Below are positions 34,963-45,532 of a stretch of 64,000 bases of DNA, in pieces. Made by a program: the position numbers and the translations under genes. Below the pieces are notes generated by a model. It saw only the letters and a list, made by a program, of their open reading frames with translations. It did not search any database and was not told the DNA's origin. The stretch spans positions 1 to 64,000 of the forward strand of contig JAETNR010000007.1 in assembly GCA_021772055.1 (NCBI GenBank), written 5' to 3'. Numbering within the stretch: the stretch's first letter is position 1; each line of letters starts with the position of its first letter. Source of the stretch: Blautia sp. GTDB taxonomy: Bacteria > Bacillota > Clostridia > Lachnospirales > Lachnospiraceae.

Positions 34963-35466
34963 ATGGATGTACAGGAATTAGTCGGTATTGTACCATGGAC
35001 CTTCCTTGCACAGATCGCGAACCTTTTTCTTCAGGTCTATCTGGTGAAGCGCTTTTTATTTAAGCCGATCAATGCGATGCTTGAGAAGCGCAGAGCCATG
35101 GCTGACGCGGAAATCCGGGATGCCGTTAAGGCAAAGGATGAAGCCATTGCCATGAAGAACGAATACGAGCAGAATATGCTGGAAGCGAAAAACAAAGCGA
35201 ATGAGATCGTGACGACAGCCCAGAAAACAGCGGCTGTGCAGAGCGAGCAGCTTCTTTTGGAGGCTTCCAATCAGGCCGCTGCCATGAAGGCGAAGGCGGA
35301 GAGCGATATTGCTCAGGAGAAGAGAAAGGCAGTCAATGAGATCAAGGACGAGATCGGCGGCATGGCAGTAGAGATCGCCGGCAAGGTCATTGAGAGGGAA
35401 ATCTGCGAGGAAGACCATGCGAAACTGATTGACGAGTTTATTTCGAATGTAGGTGAGGCATCATGA
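34963..35466 (+). CDS. atpF: ATP synthase F0 subunit b
   Basis: 167 residues, start after AGGAGG. One N-terminal membrane helix (about 10-30), then a long charged coiled coil (about 40-150) that forms the stator stalk, with AEIRDAVKAKDEA and IAQEKRKAVNEIKDEI. The atpE-atpF gap of 124 bases is larger than others in the operon and holds no gene I can support. The stop overlaps the atpH start. Confidence 0.93.
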   Translation: MDVQELVGIVPWTFLAQIANLFLQVYLVKRFLFKPINAMLEKRRAMADAEIRDAVKAKDEAIAMKNEYEQNMLEAKNKANEIVTTAQKTAAVQSEQLLLEASNQAAAMKAKAESDIAQEKRKAVNEIKDEIGGMAVEIAGKVIEREICEEDHAKLIDEFISNVGEAS

Positions 35467-36002
35467 CACAGACTGCCAGACTGTATGGCGGCAGCCTTTA
35501 CGATCTTGCTGCCGAAGAACAGCTTACGGATACCGTGATGGAGCAGATGGGAGAGGTCCGGGGACTTTTTCGGGAAAATCCGGATTATCTGAAACTTTTA
35601 AGCGAGCCGGCCATTCCCAAGGAGGAGAGAACGAAGCTTATTGAGGAGGCATTTGGAACCCAGGCAGAAAGGTATCTGGTGAATTTTCTGAAACTGCTGT
35701 GTGAAAGAAATCTGTTAGGGGATTATGCAGGATGCTGCGAAGAATTTACACGGCGTTATAATGCGGATCATCATATTGCGGAGGCGGTTGTAACCAGTGC
35801 TGTGACGTTAAGTGACAGTCAGATGGAAGCACTGAAAGCCAGACTTGAGAAATTAAGTGGCAAAAGGGTTTCCCTCATACAGAAAAAGGACGCCTCTGTT
35901 GTGGCAGGTCTGCGTGTGGAAATAGAAGGAAAGCAGCTTGACGGAACAGTGCAGAGCCGTTTGTCCGGTATTTCCAGAAAACTTAATGAAATCATTGTCT
36001 GA
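35463..36002 (+). CDS. atpH: ATP synthase F1 subunit delta
   Basis: 179 residues; ATGA overlap with atpF. OSCP/delta fold: N-terminal YGGSLYDLAAEEQ and C-terminal SVVAGLRVEIEGKQLDGTVQSRL blocks are typical. It links the b stalk to the top of the alpha-beta head. Confidence 0.93.
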   Translation: MTQTARLYGGSLYDLAAEEQLTDTVMEQMGEVRGLFRENPDYLKLLSEPAIPKEERTKLIEEAFGTQAERYLVNFLKLLCERNLLGDYAGCCEEFTRRYNADHHIAEAVVTSAVTLSDSQMEALKARLEKLSGKRVSLIQKKDASVVAGLRVEIEGKQLDGTVQSRLSGISRKLNEIIV

Positions 36003-36067
36003 TGGATGTTTGAATCCATCCTTGAACCTTAATAAATCGCGCAGTAAATGCGCTGCTGGAGGAAATC

Positions 36068-37597
36068 ATGCAATTAAAACCTGAAGAAATATCTAAGGTC
36101 ATCCGCAGCCAGATCAAATACTACGATAATGCAATTGCGCAGAATGAAACAGGTACGGTTTTAATGGTTGGTGACGGTATTGCCAGAGCCAGCGGGCTTG
36201 TGAACTGCATGGCAGGTGAGCTGCTGGAGTTTGAGGACGGCAGTTTCGGTATGGCACAAAACCTGGAAGAAAACAGTGTATCTATCGTATTATTTGGTTC
36301 CGATGAGAACATCGGTGAAGGACAGACCGTAAAACGTACCGGCAAGGTGGTATCTGTGCCGGTAGGCGAAGCCATGATCGGACGTGTTGTAAACGCCCTT
36401 GGCCAGCCTATTGATGGTGCAGGTCCTATTGTAACGGACGAATACAGGGCTATCGAGAGTCCGGCACCGGGAATCTGTGAAAGAAAATCCGTACATGAGC
36501 CGCTGCAGACGGGTATCAAGGCTATCGATTCCATGGTACCGATCGGAAGAGGTCAGCGAGAGCTTATCATTGGTGACCGTCAGACCGGCAAGACGACTTT
36601 GGCTGTGGATACGATCATTAATCAGAAAGGCCAGGATGTTATCTGTATTTATGTAGCAATCGGCCAGAAACGTTCTACTGTAGCAACTCTGGTAGAGACT
36701 CTTACCAGAAACGGTGCTATGGATTATACTATTGTTGTAGCAGCAACTGCTTCAGAAGCAAGTCCGCTGCAGTACATTGCACCTTATTCCGGATGTGCAA
36801 TGGGGGAATATTTTATGTACAAGGGCAGGCACGTGCTGATCATTTATGATGATCTGAGCAAGCACGCAGTAGCTTATCGTGCACTTTCCCTGTTGATCCG
36901 CCGTCCGCCGGGACGTGAGGCTTATCCGGGAGATGTTTTCTATCTTCATTCCAGACTTCTGGAGCGTGCAGCCAAGCTGGATGAAGCACATGGCGGCGGT
37001 TCCATGACCGCGCTTCCTGTGATCGAAACACAGGCAGGCGACGTTTCCGCCTATATTCCTACCAACGTAATTTCCATTACGGATGGTCAGATATTCCTGG
37101 AAACAGAGCTTTTCCATTCCGGTGTTATGCCGGCTGTGAACCCTGGTATTTCCGTATCACGAGTTGGAGGAAATGCACAGATCAAGGCAATGAAGAAGGT
37201 TGCCGGTACTTTGAAGCTGATTTATTCCCAGTACCGTGAGCTGCAGAGTTTCGCTCAGTTTGGCTCCGATCTGGATGCAGATACAAAAGCACGTCTGGAA
37301 CAGGGCGCACGTATCGTTGAGGTTCTGAAACAGAACCAGAATGCTCCGGTTCCTGTAGAAAAGCAGGTGGCTATTCTTTATGCAGTTACAAAAGGAATTC
37401 TTTCCAGGGTTGCTGCAGAAGATGTCCGTGTTTATGAGTCCGGATTGTTTACCTATCTGGATACTGATGCCGAAGGAGTTTCCGTGATGCAGGAGATCCG
37501 CGCTACCGGCAAGCTGGAGGCAGATACAGAGGAGAAGCTGAAACAGGTACTGGATCATTATACAGAGAATTTTCTGAATACAAGACCTGAGAAATAG
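36068..37597 (+). CDS. atpA: ATP synthase F1 subunit alpha
   Basis: 509 residues, start after GGAGGAAATC. P-loop GDRQTGKTT, the alpha/beta signature [14 protein letters not shown] and the C-terminal stalk region [15 protein letters not shown] are all present. It forms the non-catalytic half of the hexamer. Confidence 0.97.
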   Translation: MQLKPEEISKVIRSQIKYYDNAIAQNETGTVLMVGDGIARASGLVNCMAGELLEFEDGSFGMAQNLEENSVSIVLFGSDENIGEGQTVKRTGKVVSVPVGEAMIGRVVNALGQPIDGAGPIVTDEYRAIESPAPGICERKSVHEPLQTGIKAIDSMVPIGRGQRELIIGDRQTGKTTLAVDTIINQKGQDVICIYVAIGQKRSTVATLVETLTRNGAMDYTIVVAATASEASPLQYIAPYSGCAMGEYFMYKGRHVLIIYDDLSKHAVAYRALSLLIRRPPGREAYPGDVFYLHSRLLERAAKLDEAHGGGSMTALPVIETQAGDVSAYIPTNVISITDGQIFLETELFHSGVMPAVNPGISVSRVGGNAQIKAMKKVAGTLKLIYSQYRELQSFAQFGSDLDADTKARLEQGARIVEVLKQNQNAPVPVEKQVAILYAVTKGILSRVAAEDVRVYESGLFTYLDTDAEGVSVMQEIRATGKLEADTEEKLKQVLDHYTENFLNTRPEK

Positions 37598-37617
37598 AGT
37601 GATTAGGAGGGCGCAAT

Positions 37618-39920
<2,303 letters not shown>

Positions 39921-39932
39921 AGGAGGCTGTCT

Positions 39933-40334
39933 ATGAGGACATTTCCGTTACGAATCGGAACACCGGACGGTCTCTTGTTCGAGGGCGAAGTGGAGCGTAT
40001 TGTTTGCAGATGCATTACAGGGGACATGGCCATTCTTGCGGGGCACTGTAATTTCTGTACAGCTCTTGGAATGGGAGAAGCTCATGTTGTGATGGCGGAT
40101 GGCACCAGACGTGAGGCTGCCTGTATTGGCGGAATGCTTTCCATGATGGATGGGGAGTGCAGCCTGCTTGCTACGACCTGGGAGTGGAAGGAAGAGATTG
40201 ATGCAGAGCGTGCGTCCGAAGCGAAGAAGCGCGCAGAAGCACTTCTTTCCAAAGGTGGCTTAAGCGACCGGGAATATAAGATTGCAGAAGCCAAGCTTCA
40301 CAGAGCATTGGTTCGGTTAAGTGTAAAGAATTAA
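39933..40334 (+). CDS. atpC: ATP synthase F1 subunit epsilon
   Basis: 133 residues, start after AAAGGAGG. N-terminal beta sandwich (IGTPDGLLFEGEVERIVCR, MAILAGH) and two C-terminal helices with ERASEAKKRAEALL. Inhibitory/coupling subunit of the rotor; last gene of the operon, followed by a terminator. Confidence 0.94.
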   Translation: MRTFPLRIGTPDGLLFEGEVERIVCRCITGDMAILAGHCNFCTALGMGEAHVVMADGTRREAACIGGMLSMMDGECSLLATTWEWKEEIDAERASEAKKRAEALLSKGGLSDREYKIAEAKLHRALVRLSVKN

Positions 40335-40343
40335 AAAAGATGA

Positions 40344-41018
40344 CTATAAAAGACGGTGCAGCCAGGGATGGAGTGCCGTCTTTTTCTGTAATACACAAAA
40401 AGGCGGCAGACCTCGTGAGGGGTCTGCCTGTTTGTCAAAGGCGGAAGTCCAGCTTTTGAAGTCGATGGAGAAGTCATCGTAGATTCCTACGGGAATGGTG
40501 TCCTCAAAGGTGTATTGGGTGAGGAAATTCTCCTTTTCAAAGTTGTAGACCAGGACGCGCTTTGTCTGGGGGTCAACGATCCAGTATTCCCGCACCCCTG
40601 CAGCAGTGTATTTGTCCAGTTTTCGGATGTAGTCCATGGTTTTGGACGAAGGAGACACGATCTCCAGCACAAAATCAGGTCCGCCGTGGCAGCCGTCAGA
40701 CTGAGAACGGTCATCCTCTTCTCCGTGAGGGTAAAGAATCAGAAGATCCGGTTCCAGGTAGTTGTACTCATCGCGGCTGATGAATACGGCATAAGGGGCA
40801 AACAGAGTTTCACATTTTTTGCCGGATTCCTTCTGATAGTGAAGGAAAGCATAGGATAATTCTGCCAGCAAAGCCTGATGAGTATGGTTAGGAGTGGACA
40901 TGTAATAGATTACTCCGTCAATGAGTTCTGCCCGCACTCCATCAGGCAGAGCCATGATATCTTTTGTAGTGTAAAGTTTTGTGGTGTCTAATGCCATAGT
41001 TCCATACACTTCTTTCAT
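40344..41018 (-). CDS. Uma2 family (DUF820) endonuclease-like protein
   Basis: 224 codons from the ATG at 41018, which has AAAGGAG upstream on the minus strand; a second ATG seven codons on is also possible. The PD-(D/E)XK-type Uma2 core has ELIDGVIYYM, EPDLLILY, PDFVLEIVSPSSK and the REYWIVDP strand. The last ~25 codons run straight through a minus-strand terminator (40397-40428) and the ATP operon terminator, which suggests that the original stop codon has been lost or moved. Function of the family is not settled; it is often found in many copies. Confidence 0.8.
   Translation of the reverse strand: MKEVYGTMALDTTKLYTTKDIMALPDGVRAELIDGVIYYMSTPNHTHQALLAELSYAFLHYQKESGKKCETLFAPYAVFISRDEYNYLEPDLLILYPHGEEDDRSQSDGCHGGPDFVLEIVSPSSKTMDYIRKLDKYTAAGVREYWIVDPQTKRVLVYNFEKENFLTQYTFEDTIPVGIYDDFSIDFKSWTSAFDKQADPSRGLPPFCVLQKKTALHPWLHRLL
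40348..40385 (+). terminator. ATP synthase operon terminator
   Basis: AAAAGACGG/CCGTCTTTT inverted repeat (40348-40356 with 40376-40384), with extra pairs inside the loop and a T run. It overlaps the end of the convergent Uma2 frame. Confidence 0.85.
40397..40428 (-). terminator. minus-strand terminator inside the Uma2 frame
   Basis: Perfect 8-bp inverted repeat (40405-40412 with 40421-40428). On the minus strand it is followed by GC and then TTTTT (40401-40397), a good intrinsic terminator, yet it lies upstream of the frame's stop codon. Confidence 0.75.
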
Positions 41019-41039
41019 GTTGTATTTTTTCTCCTTTCT

Positions 41040-41068
41040 ATTATATATGAATCAGTGAATAGTGGCAA
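41040..41068 (-). promoter_or_regulatory. promoter of the Uma2-type gene (minus strand)
   Basis: Minus strand TTGCCA (41068-41063), 17-base spacer, TATAAT (41045-41040). The ribosome binding site follows almost at once, so the leader is very short. Confidence 0.65.
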
Positions 41069-41226
41069 TTAGTGAATGAATAAATATAATAAAAAATGGG
41101 AAAATTGGCGATATAGCCATGGAATTTAGTGATTGGAAACATCCGAACATAAATTTCGGCAAAATGCAAGAGATTGGGACATTAAATGGCAATGTATTAT
41201 CGGATGTGCTATAAAAGTTTAAAAAG

Positions 41227-41268
41227 AAATTCTGCCGCAGGAATATGTTCCCGCGGCAGAATTTTTTT
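41227..41268. terminator. terminator of the AraC-type gene, usable on both strands
   Basis: Perfect 12-bp inverted repeat (41227-41238 with 41253-41264), 14-base loop. T runs are found on either side when read in either direction. It closes the minus-strand araC-type gene. Confidence 0.85.
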
Positions 41269-41275
41269 GCTATTG

Positions 41276-42244
41276 CTACAGAAGAGGATTTTGCAGAGAA
41301 TCTATGCGGATTTTACATTTGGGAAAATGATTCTTTATGTAGATTGCTGCCTGCTCATAAGTGTACCGCTTTTGAACATTCCCTATAGGAAGGGTATCAC
41401 TGATGATATGGGGCTTGCCCGGCATTTTCCTGTATTCTTTTGCAGTACACCCGAAATTCTTCAGAAACATTTGATTCAGATAACGGCTGCTGGAAAAACC
41501 GGTTTCCATGCAGATATCCAGAATGTTCAGATTCGTTTTTCGGATGAGAGTAAGGGCATATGCAAAACGCAATTGGGAGATATACTCCTGAAAGGACATT
41601 CCCATCATTTTCCTGATAAAATGGGATGCATGATAGTCCGTGATATTCTCAAGGTTTGCAATATTCTGCAGAGAAATACGCTCCGTATAATGCTCACTTA
41701 TATAACTGGTAATACGTTTCAGCCTCATGGTATTATGATAAGCAGAAGCAGATTCCTTCTCTGTGGCAATATGGCAATGCGTATTACAGGTCAGATCGTA
41801 CAGGATATTCAGTATAATACCGGAGCACTTCAGGGCATTAAAGGGGCTGTCCTGAAAATAGAAAGAGGCACACTCATACAGGGCATGAGCAAGATCGTCA
41901 TGGAACTGTCCATGGGGAATCAGAGAATCCTCAAACCGAAGGAAGGTCATGGAGTAATCCGCCTGTTTATACAATTCCGTATGCACCTGAAAGGCAAGAA
42001 TCAGATTATCACGGCTGCCTTTTGCAAAAGAATGTACCTGGTGACGATTGAGGACATAAATATCTCCCTCCTGCAGAGCATAGGAATGCTGTTCCAGAAA
42101 GAGGTTTACATTTCCTTTTAAGATCATTCCTATTTCCAGATCGTCATGGCCGTGAGGTTCCCGGGATGTCATTTCCACAAGAAACACTTCCAGGTGATTC
42201 ATATTGGTATGCTGTATCACTTCCACTTCTCTTGTACTGCTCAT
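41276..42244 (-). CDS. AraC family transcriptional regulator with cupin sensor
   Basis: 322 residues from the ATG at 42244, after AAAGGGTC. The N-terminal cupin (about 25-95, with PHGHDDLEIGMILKG and RHQVHSF) probably binds a sugar. The C-terminal double helix-turn-helix (about 190-285) has RISLQNIANLENIT and ILDICMETGFSSSRYLNQMF, ending in the usual KEYRKMPG. It is divergent from the isomerase/kinase/aldolase cluster at 42429, which it most likely activates. Confidence 0.88.
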   Translation of the reverse strand: MSSTREVEVIQHTNMNHLEVFLVEMTSREPHGHDDLEIGMILKGNVNLFLEQHSYALQEGDIYVLNRHQVHSFAKGSRDNLILAFQVHTELYKQADYSMTFLRFEDSLIPHGQFHDDLAHALYECASFYFQDSPFNALKCSGIILNILYDLTCNTHCHIATEKESASAYHNTMRLKRITSYISEHYTERISLQNIANLENITDYHASHFIRKMMGMSFQEYISQLRFAYALTLIRKTNLNILDICMETGFSSSRYLNQMFLKNFGCTAKEYRKMPGKPHIISDTLPIGNVQKRYTYEQAAIYIKNHFPKCKIRIDSLQNPLL

Positions 42245-42428
42245 AGAAGACCCTTTCGTATATGTTCCGAGATAGTTTTTATTTTAACATACATTCGCAA
42301 GAAGGGACAGGGAAAATCACAAGATTGTCATTTTTTAAAGAAGGAAACATGGTATAACCAGAGTATCAGATAATTCACCGGTGAAAAGCAAATAAACGAT
42401 CTATCAAAAAGAAAAGAGGAATAATACC

Positions 42429-43200
42429 ATGTCAAAATTAAAAGGCCCGTGAACTGAAGAAAACTCTGGATAAATACAACCTGAAGGCAGAATTTGTTGC
42501 TCCCCGCCTGTGGATGGATCCCCACACCCAGGACGGCGGATTTATGAGTACCTCCAAAGAGGACAGAGAGTATGCAATGTGGAGAGCCTATCGCTCCATT
42601 GATATTGCAAATGAGCTGGGATGTGATATGATCGTATTATGGCTCGCCCGAGAGGGAACTTTATGTGCAGAAAGCAAATCCCCGGTCTGGGCAACAAAAA
42701 TGCTCATTGAAGCAATCAATAAAATGCTGGAATATGATCCGAAGATTCGTGTATGCATCGAGCCAAAACCAAACGAACCGATTGACAGAAGCATTTGCGG
42801 AACAATGGGACATGTTATGGCAATTTCGGCAGCAACCATCGATCCCTCCCGTGTGGGCGGCAACCTGGAAAGCGCTCATGCAATTCTCGCAGGCCTTGAT
42901 CCTGCACATGAGATCGGATTTGCCATGGCAATGGGCAAATTGATGACTGTACATCTGAATGACCAGAACAGCATCCGGTATGACCAGGATAAATCCTTTG
43001 GTGTAGAAAATCTCCGTGCTGCGTTCAATCAGGTGAAGGTGCTTAAGGAAAACGGTTACGGGGAGCATGGGGAATATGTGGGACTGGATGTGAAGGCTAT
43101 GCGTACGACAAAGGATGAGGATAGCTATAAGCATCTGGAGAACAGAGATTTTGAAGCACTGGAAATGTATGTTATGGAACTTCTGATGGGGATTGCATGA
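42429..43200 (+). pseudogene. xylose-isomerase-like TIM-barrel gene broken by an N-terminal deletion
   Basis: An ATG at 42429 behind AGAGGA starts MSKLK and stops after seven codons. From 42445 another frame (+1) opens and continues without a stop to 43200: ARELKKTLDKYNLKAEFVAPRL, then the metal- and substrate-binding blocks VLWLAREG, CIEPKPNEP, LESAHAILAGLDP and VHLNDQN of short xylose-isomerase-like enzymes (about 320 residues). About 60-70 N-terminal residues are missing, and the join is out of frame. A shortened protein could start at the ATG at 42514, but a barrel lacking its first strands is unlikely to work. The other two pathway genes are intact. Confidence 0.75.
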
Positions 43201-43243
43201 TCCGGAAAATCAGCGGTTTTGGATTTGTGCGGCGGAGGTGAAT

Positions 43244-44368
43244 ATGAAAAAAGTGATTGCAGCCGGGCATATTTGCCTGGATATAACTCCCATGTTTCCG
43301 GAAAGAAACGTAAATTCCCTGAATGATGTGCTGGCACCAGGGAAATTGATCCAGATGGGGGAAGCAGATGTTCATACCGGGGGTTCCGTGGCAAACACAG
43401 GACTGGCCATGAAGCTTCTCGGGGCAGATGTGACTCTTATGGGAAAAATCGGAAACGATGCTTTTGGAAATATGATTTTGAACATTTTAGAAAAATATGA
43501 TGCGAAGGGCGGCATGATCGTTTCGGAAAAAGAAACCACGTCTTATTCGGTGGTGCTTGCTATTCCCGGAATTGATCGGATTTTTCTGCACTGTTCCGGT
43601 GCAAATCATACATTTTGTGCGGATGATATCCCAAAAGAGGCGCTTTCGGAGGCGGCACTGTTTCACTTTGGCTATCCGCCTCTGATGAAATCCATGTATG
43701 AAAACGATGGGGAAGAGCTTCTGAAGATCATGAAACAGGCAAAAGATTTGGGAGCAGCCACTTCTCTTGACATGGCTGCAGTGGACCCGAAATCAGATGC
43801 AGGGACTGCAGATTGGGACAAAATACTGGAACGCGTGATCCCCTATGTGGATTTCTTTGTGCCAAGTGTAGAGGAACTGTGTTATATGCTGGATCGGGAA
43901 CGCTTTGAAGAATGGCAGAAAAGAGCGGCAGGCAGAGATATTACAGAAATCCTGGATATTGAGAAAGATGTAAAACCATTGGCAGAACAGTGTATGAATT
44001 ACGGTGCCAGGGTACTGCTGATCAAATGCGGGGCACCGGGAATGTATTATTGGACTGCAGATAAGGCGATTCTGCGTGAGGCAGGCGAGCGGATCGGGCT
44101 GAACCTGGATGAGTGGGCAGGCCGGGAAGGCTTCGAGAGAAGTTATCTGCCTGAAAAAATTCTTTCCGGTACGGGAGCCGGGGATACCAGTATTGCCGCG
44201 TTTCTGGTTGCCATGCTGGAAGGCTATTCCCTGGAGCGGGCGCTGCAGCTTGCCACTGCTGCAGGAGCCTCCTGTGTGGCTGCCTATGATGCATTGAGCG
44301 GATTAAAACCATTCCCTGAGCTGGAGAAGAAAATAGATGCCGGATGGCAGAAAAACGGAGAAAGGTAA
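43244..44368 (+). CDS. PfkB family carbohydrate kinase
   Basis: 374 residues from the ATG at 43244 after GGCGGAGG, longer than the usual ~310. N-terminal HICLDITP and the HTGGSVANTGLAMKLLGADVTLMGKIG block bind the sugar; the C-terminal LSGTGAGDTSIAAFLVAML is the PfkB signature with the catalytic Asp. Extra residues lie at about 225-245 and 270-290. It phosphorylates a ketose or related sugar made by the upstream isomerase; the product would feed the next gene's aldolase. Substrate unknown. Confidence 0.9.
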   Translation: MKKVIAAGHICLDITPMFPERNVNSLNDVLAPGKLIQMGEADVHTGGSVANTGLAMKLLGADVTLMGKIGNDAFGNMILNILEKYDAKGGMIVSEKETTSYSVVLAIPGIDRIFLHCSGANHTFCADDIPKEALSEAALFHFGYPPLMKSMYENDGEELLKIMKQAKDLGAATSLDMAAVDPKSDAGTADWDKILERVIPYVDFFVPSVEELCYMLDRERFEEWQKRAAGRDITEILDIEKDVKPLAEQCMNYGARVLLIKCGAPGMYYWTADKAILREAGERIGLNLDEWAGREGFERSYLPEKILSGTGAGDTSIAAFLVAMLEGYSLERALQLATAAGASCVAAYDALSGLKPFPELEKKIDAGWQKNGER

Positions 44369-44379
44369 GGAGGAGAAAG

Positions 44380-45345
44380 ATGCTGGTAAATTTAAAGGAT
44401 GTATTGATTCCCGCAAAGAAAAAGCACTATGCAGTAGGCCTTTTTAATGCTGTAAATCTGGAACTGGCAAGGGGAATCATCAGTGCGGCGGAAAGCACGG
44501 GATCCCCGGTGATCATGGGAACTGCAGAGGTGCTGCTTCCTTATGGCCCCCTGGAGGAAGTCTCCTATTATCTGATTCCCATGGCAAAAAAGGCAAATGT
44601 TCCGGTGGTCATTCATCTGGATCACGGACTGAAAAAAGAGACCTGCCTGAAGGCTCTCGAACTGGGTTTTTCGTCCATCATGTATGACTGTTCCACAGAT
44701 TCCTATGAGGAAAATGTGAAAAAAGTGAAAGAAATGGCGGACATCGCCCATTCCTACGGCGCAACTATCGAGGGAGAACTTGGACATGTAGGGGATAATC
44801 CGGATTCCGCGGAAGGGGATTCTCATATGGAGGACCCGGGCAAATTCTTTACGGATCCTAAAATGGCCAAGGATTACGTCGAAAAAACCGGTGTGGATGC
44901 CCTGGCAATCGCAGTCGGAAATGCTCACGGAGCCTATAAGCTTCCCCCAAAACTGGATTTTGAGCGGATCCGTATCATTGCCAATACCGTAGATATTCCG
45001 CTGGTACTCCACGGAGGCTCCGGCCTGACGGACAATGATTTTAAATGTGCGATTCGGGAAGGAATCAGCAAAGTAAACATTTTTACGGACATTAACGTAG
45101 CTGCCGTAAAAGCAGAGTTTGAGAAATTCAGCTCTATGGAAAAAGGGCTGATCGACCTGATCCCTGCTGCAGTAGAAGCAGTAAAACAGGAATCCATGAA
45201 GAAAATGAAGCTGTTTGGTAGTGACGGAAAAGTCCGGGATTTTTCTGCGGCTGACGCAGTCCATGAGGGATTGACCAGCGCAGAAAAGGACCGGATCGTC
45301 CGGCTGGTTACAGCGGAAATACAGAAGTATCTGAGAGAAAAATAA
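44380..45345 (+). CDS. class II (zinc) fructose-bisphosphate-aldolase family enzyme
   Basis: 321 residues from the ATG at 44380 after AAGGAGG. Zinc ligands and active-site blocks of the family are visible: IHLDHGLKKETC, ATIEGELGHVG, AIAVGNAHGAYK and VLHGGSGLTD. It splits a ketose 1-phosphate or 1,6-bisphosphate into two three-carbon units. Given its place after an isomerase and a PfkB kinase, it is probably specific for a side-pathway sugar and not the glycolytic enzyme. A terminator follows. Confidence 0.9.
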   Translation: MLVNLKDVLIPAKKKHYAVGLFNAVNLELARGIISAAESTGSPVIMGTAEVLLPYGPLEEVSYYLIPMAKKANVPVVIHLDHGLKKETCLKALELGFSSIMYDCSTDSYEENVKKVKEMADIAHSYGATIEGELGHVGDNPDSAEGDSHMEDPGKFFTDPKMAKDYVEKTGVDALAIAVGNAHGAYKLPPKLDFERIRIIANTVDIPLVLHGGSGLTDNDFKCAIREGISKVNIFTDINVAAVKAEFEKFSSMEKGLIDLIPAAVEAVKQESMKKMKLFGSDGKVRDFSAADAVHEGLTSAEKDRIVRLVTAEIQKYLREK

Positions 45346-45365
45346 CAAAGTTCATAATACGGCAG

Positions 45366-45407
45366 AAAAGGCAGGACGCTTCGGAAAAGAAACGGGCCTG
45401 CTTTTTT
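45366..45407 (+). terminator. terminator of the kinase/aldolase cluster
   Basis: GCAGG/CCTGC stem (45371-45375 with 45397-45401) flanked by AAAA and TTTTTT. Confidence 0.65.
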
Positions 45408-45470
45408 GAATTGCTTTATCCAGTCAGTAAATGTGCCAAATTTTTCGATCTTTTTCAACCTCCAAATTCA

Positions 45471-45500
45471 TTGACACGTGAACCTGATAGGAGTTAAAAT
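45471..45500 (+). promoter_or_regulatory. promoter of the ior operon
   Basis: TTGACA (45471-45476), 18-base spacer, TAAAAT (45495-45500), 33 bases before iorA. Confidence 0.75.
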
Positions 45501-45532
45501 ATAGTATTAGTAAATCTAAGAGGAGGTAACTT

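Noticed and set aside
41186-42121. 311-codon plus-strand frame opposite the AraC gene
   Set aside because: The minus strand has an intact AraC helix-turn-helix and cupin; this frame has no start site.
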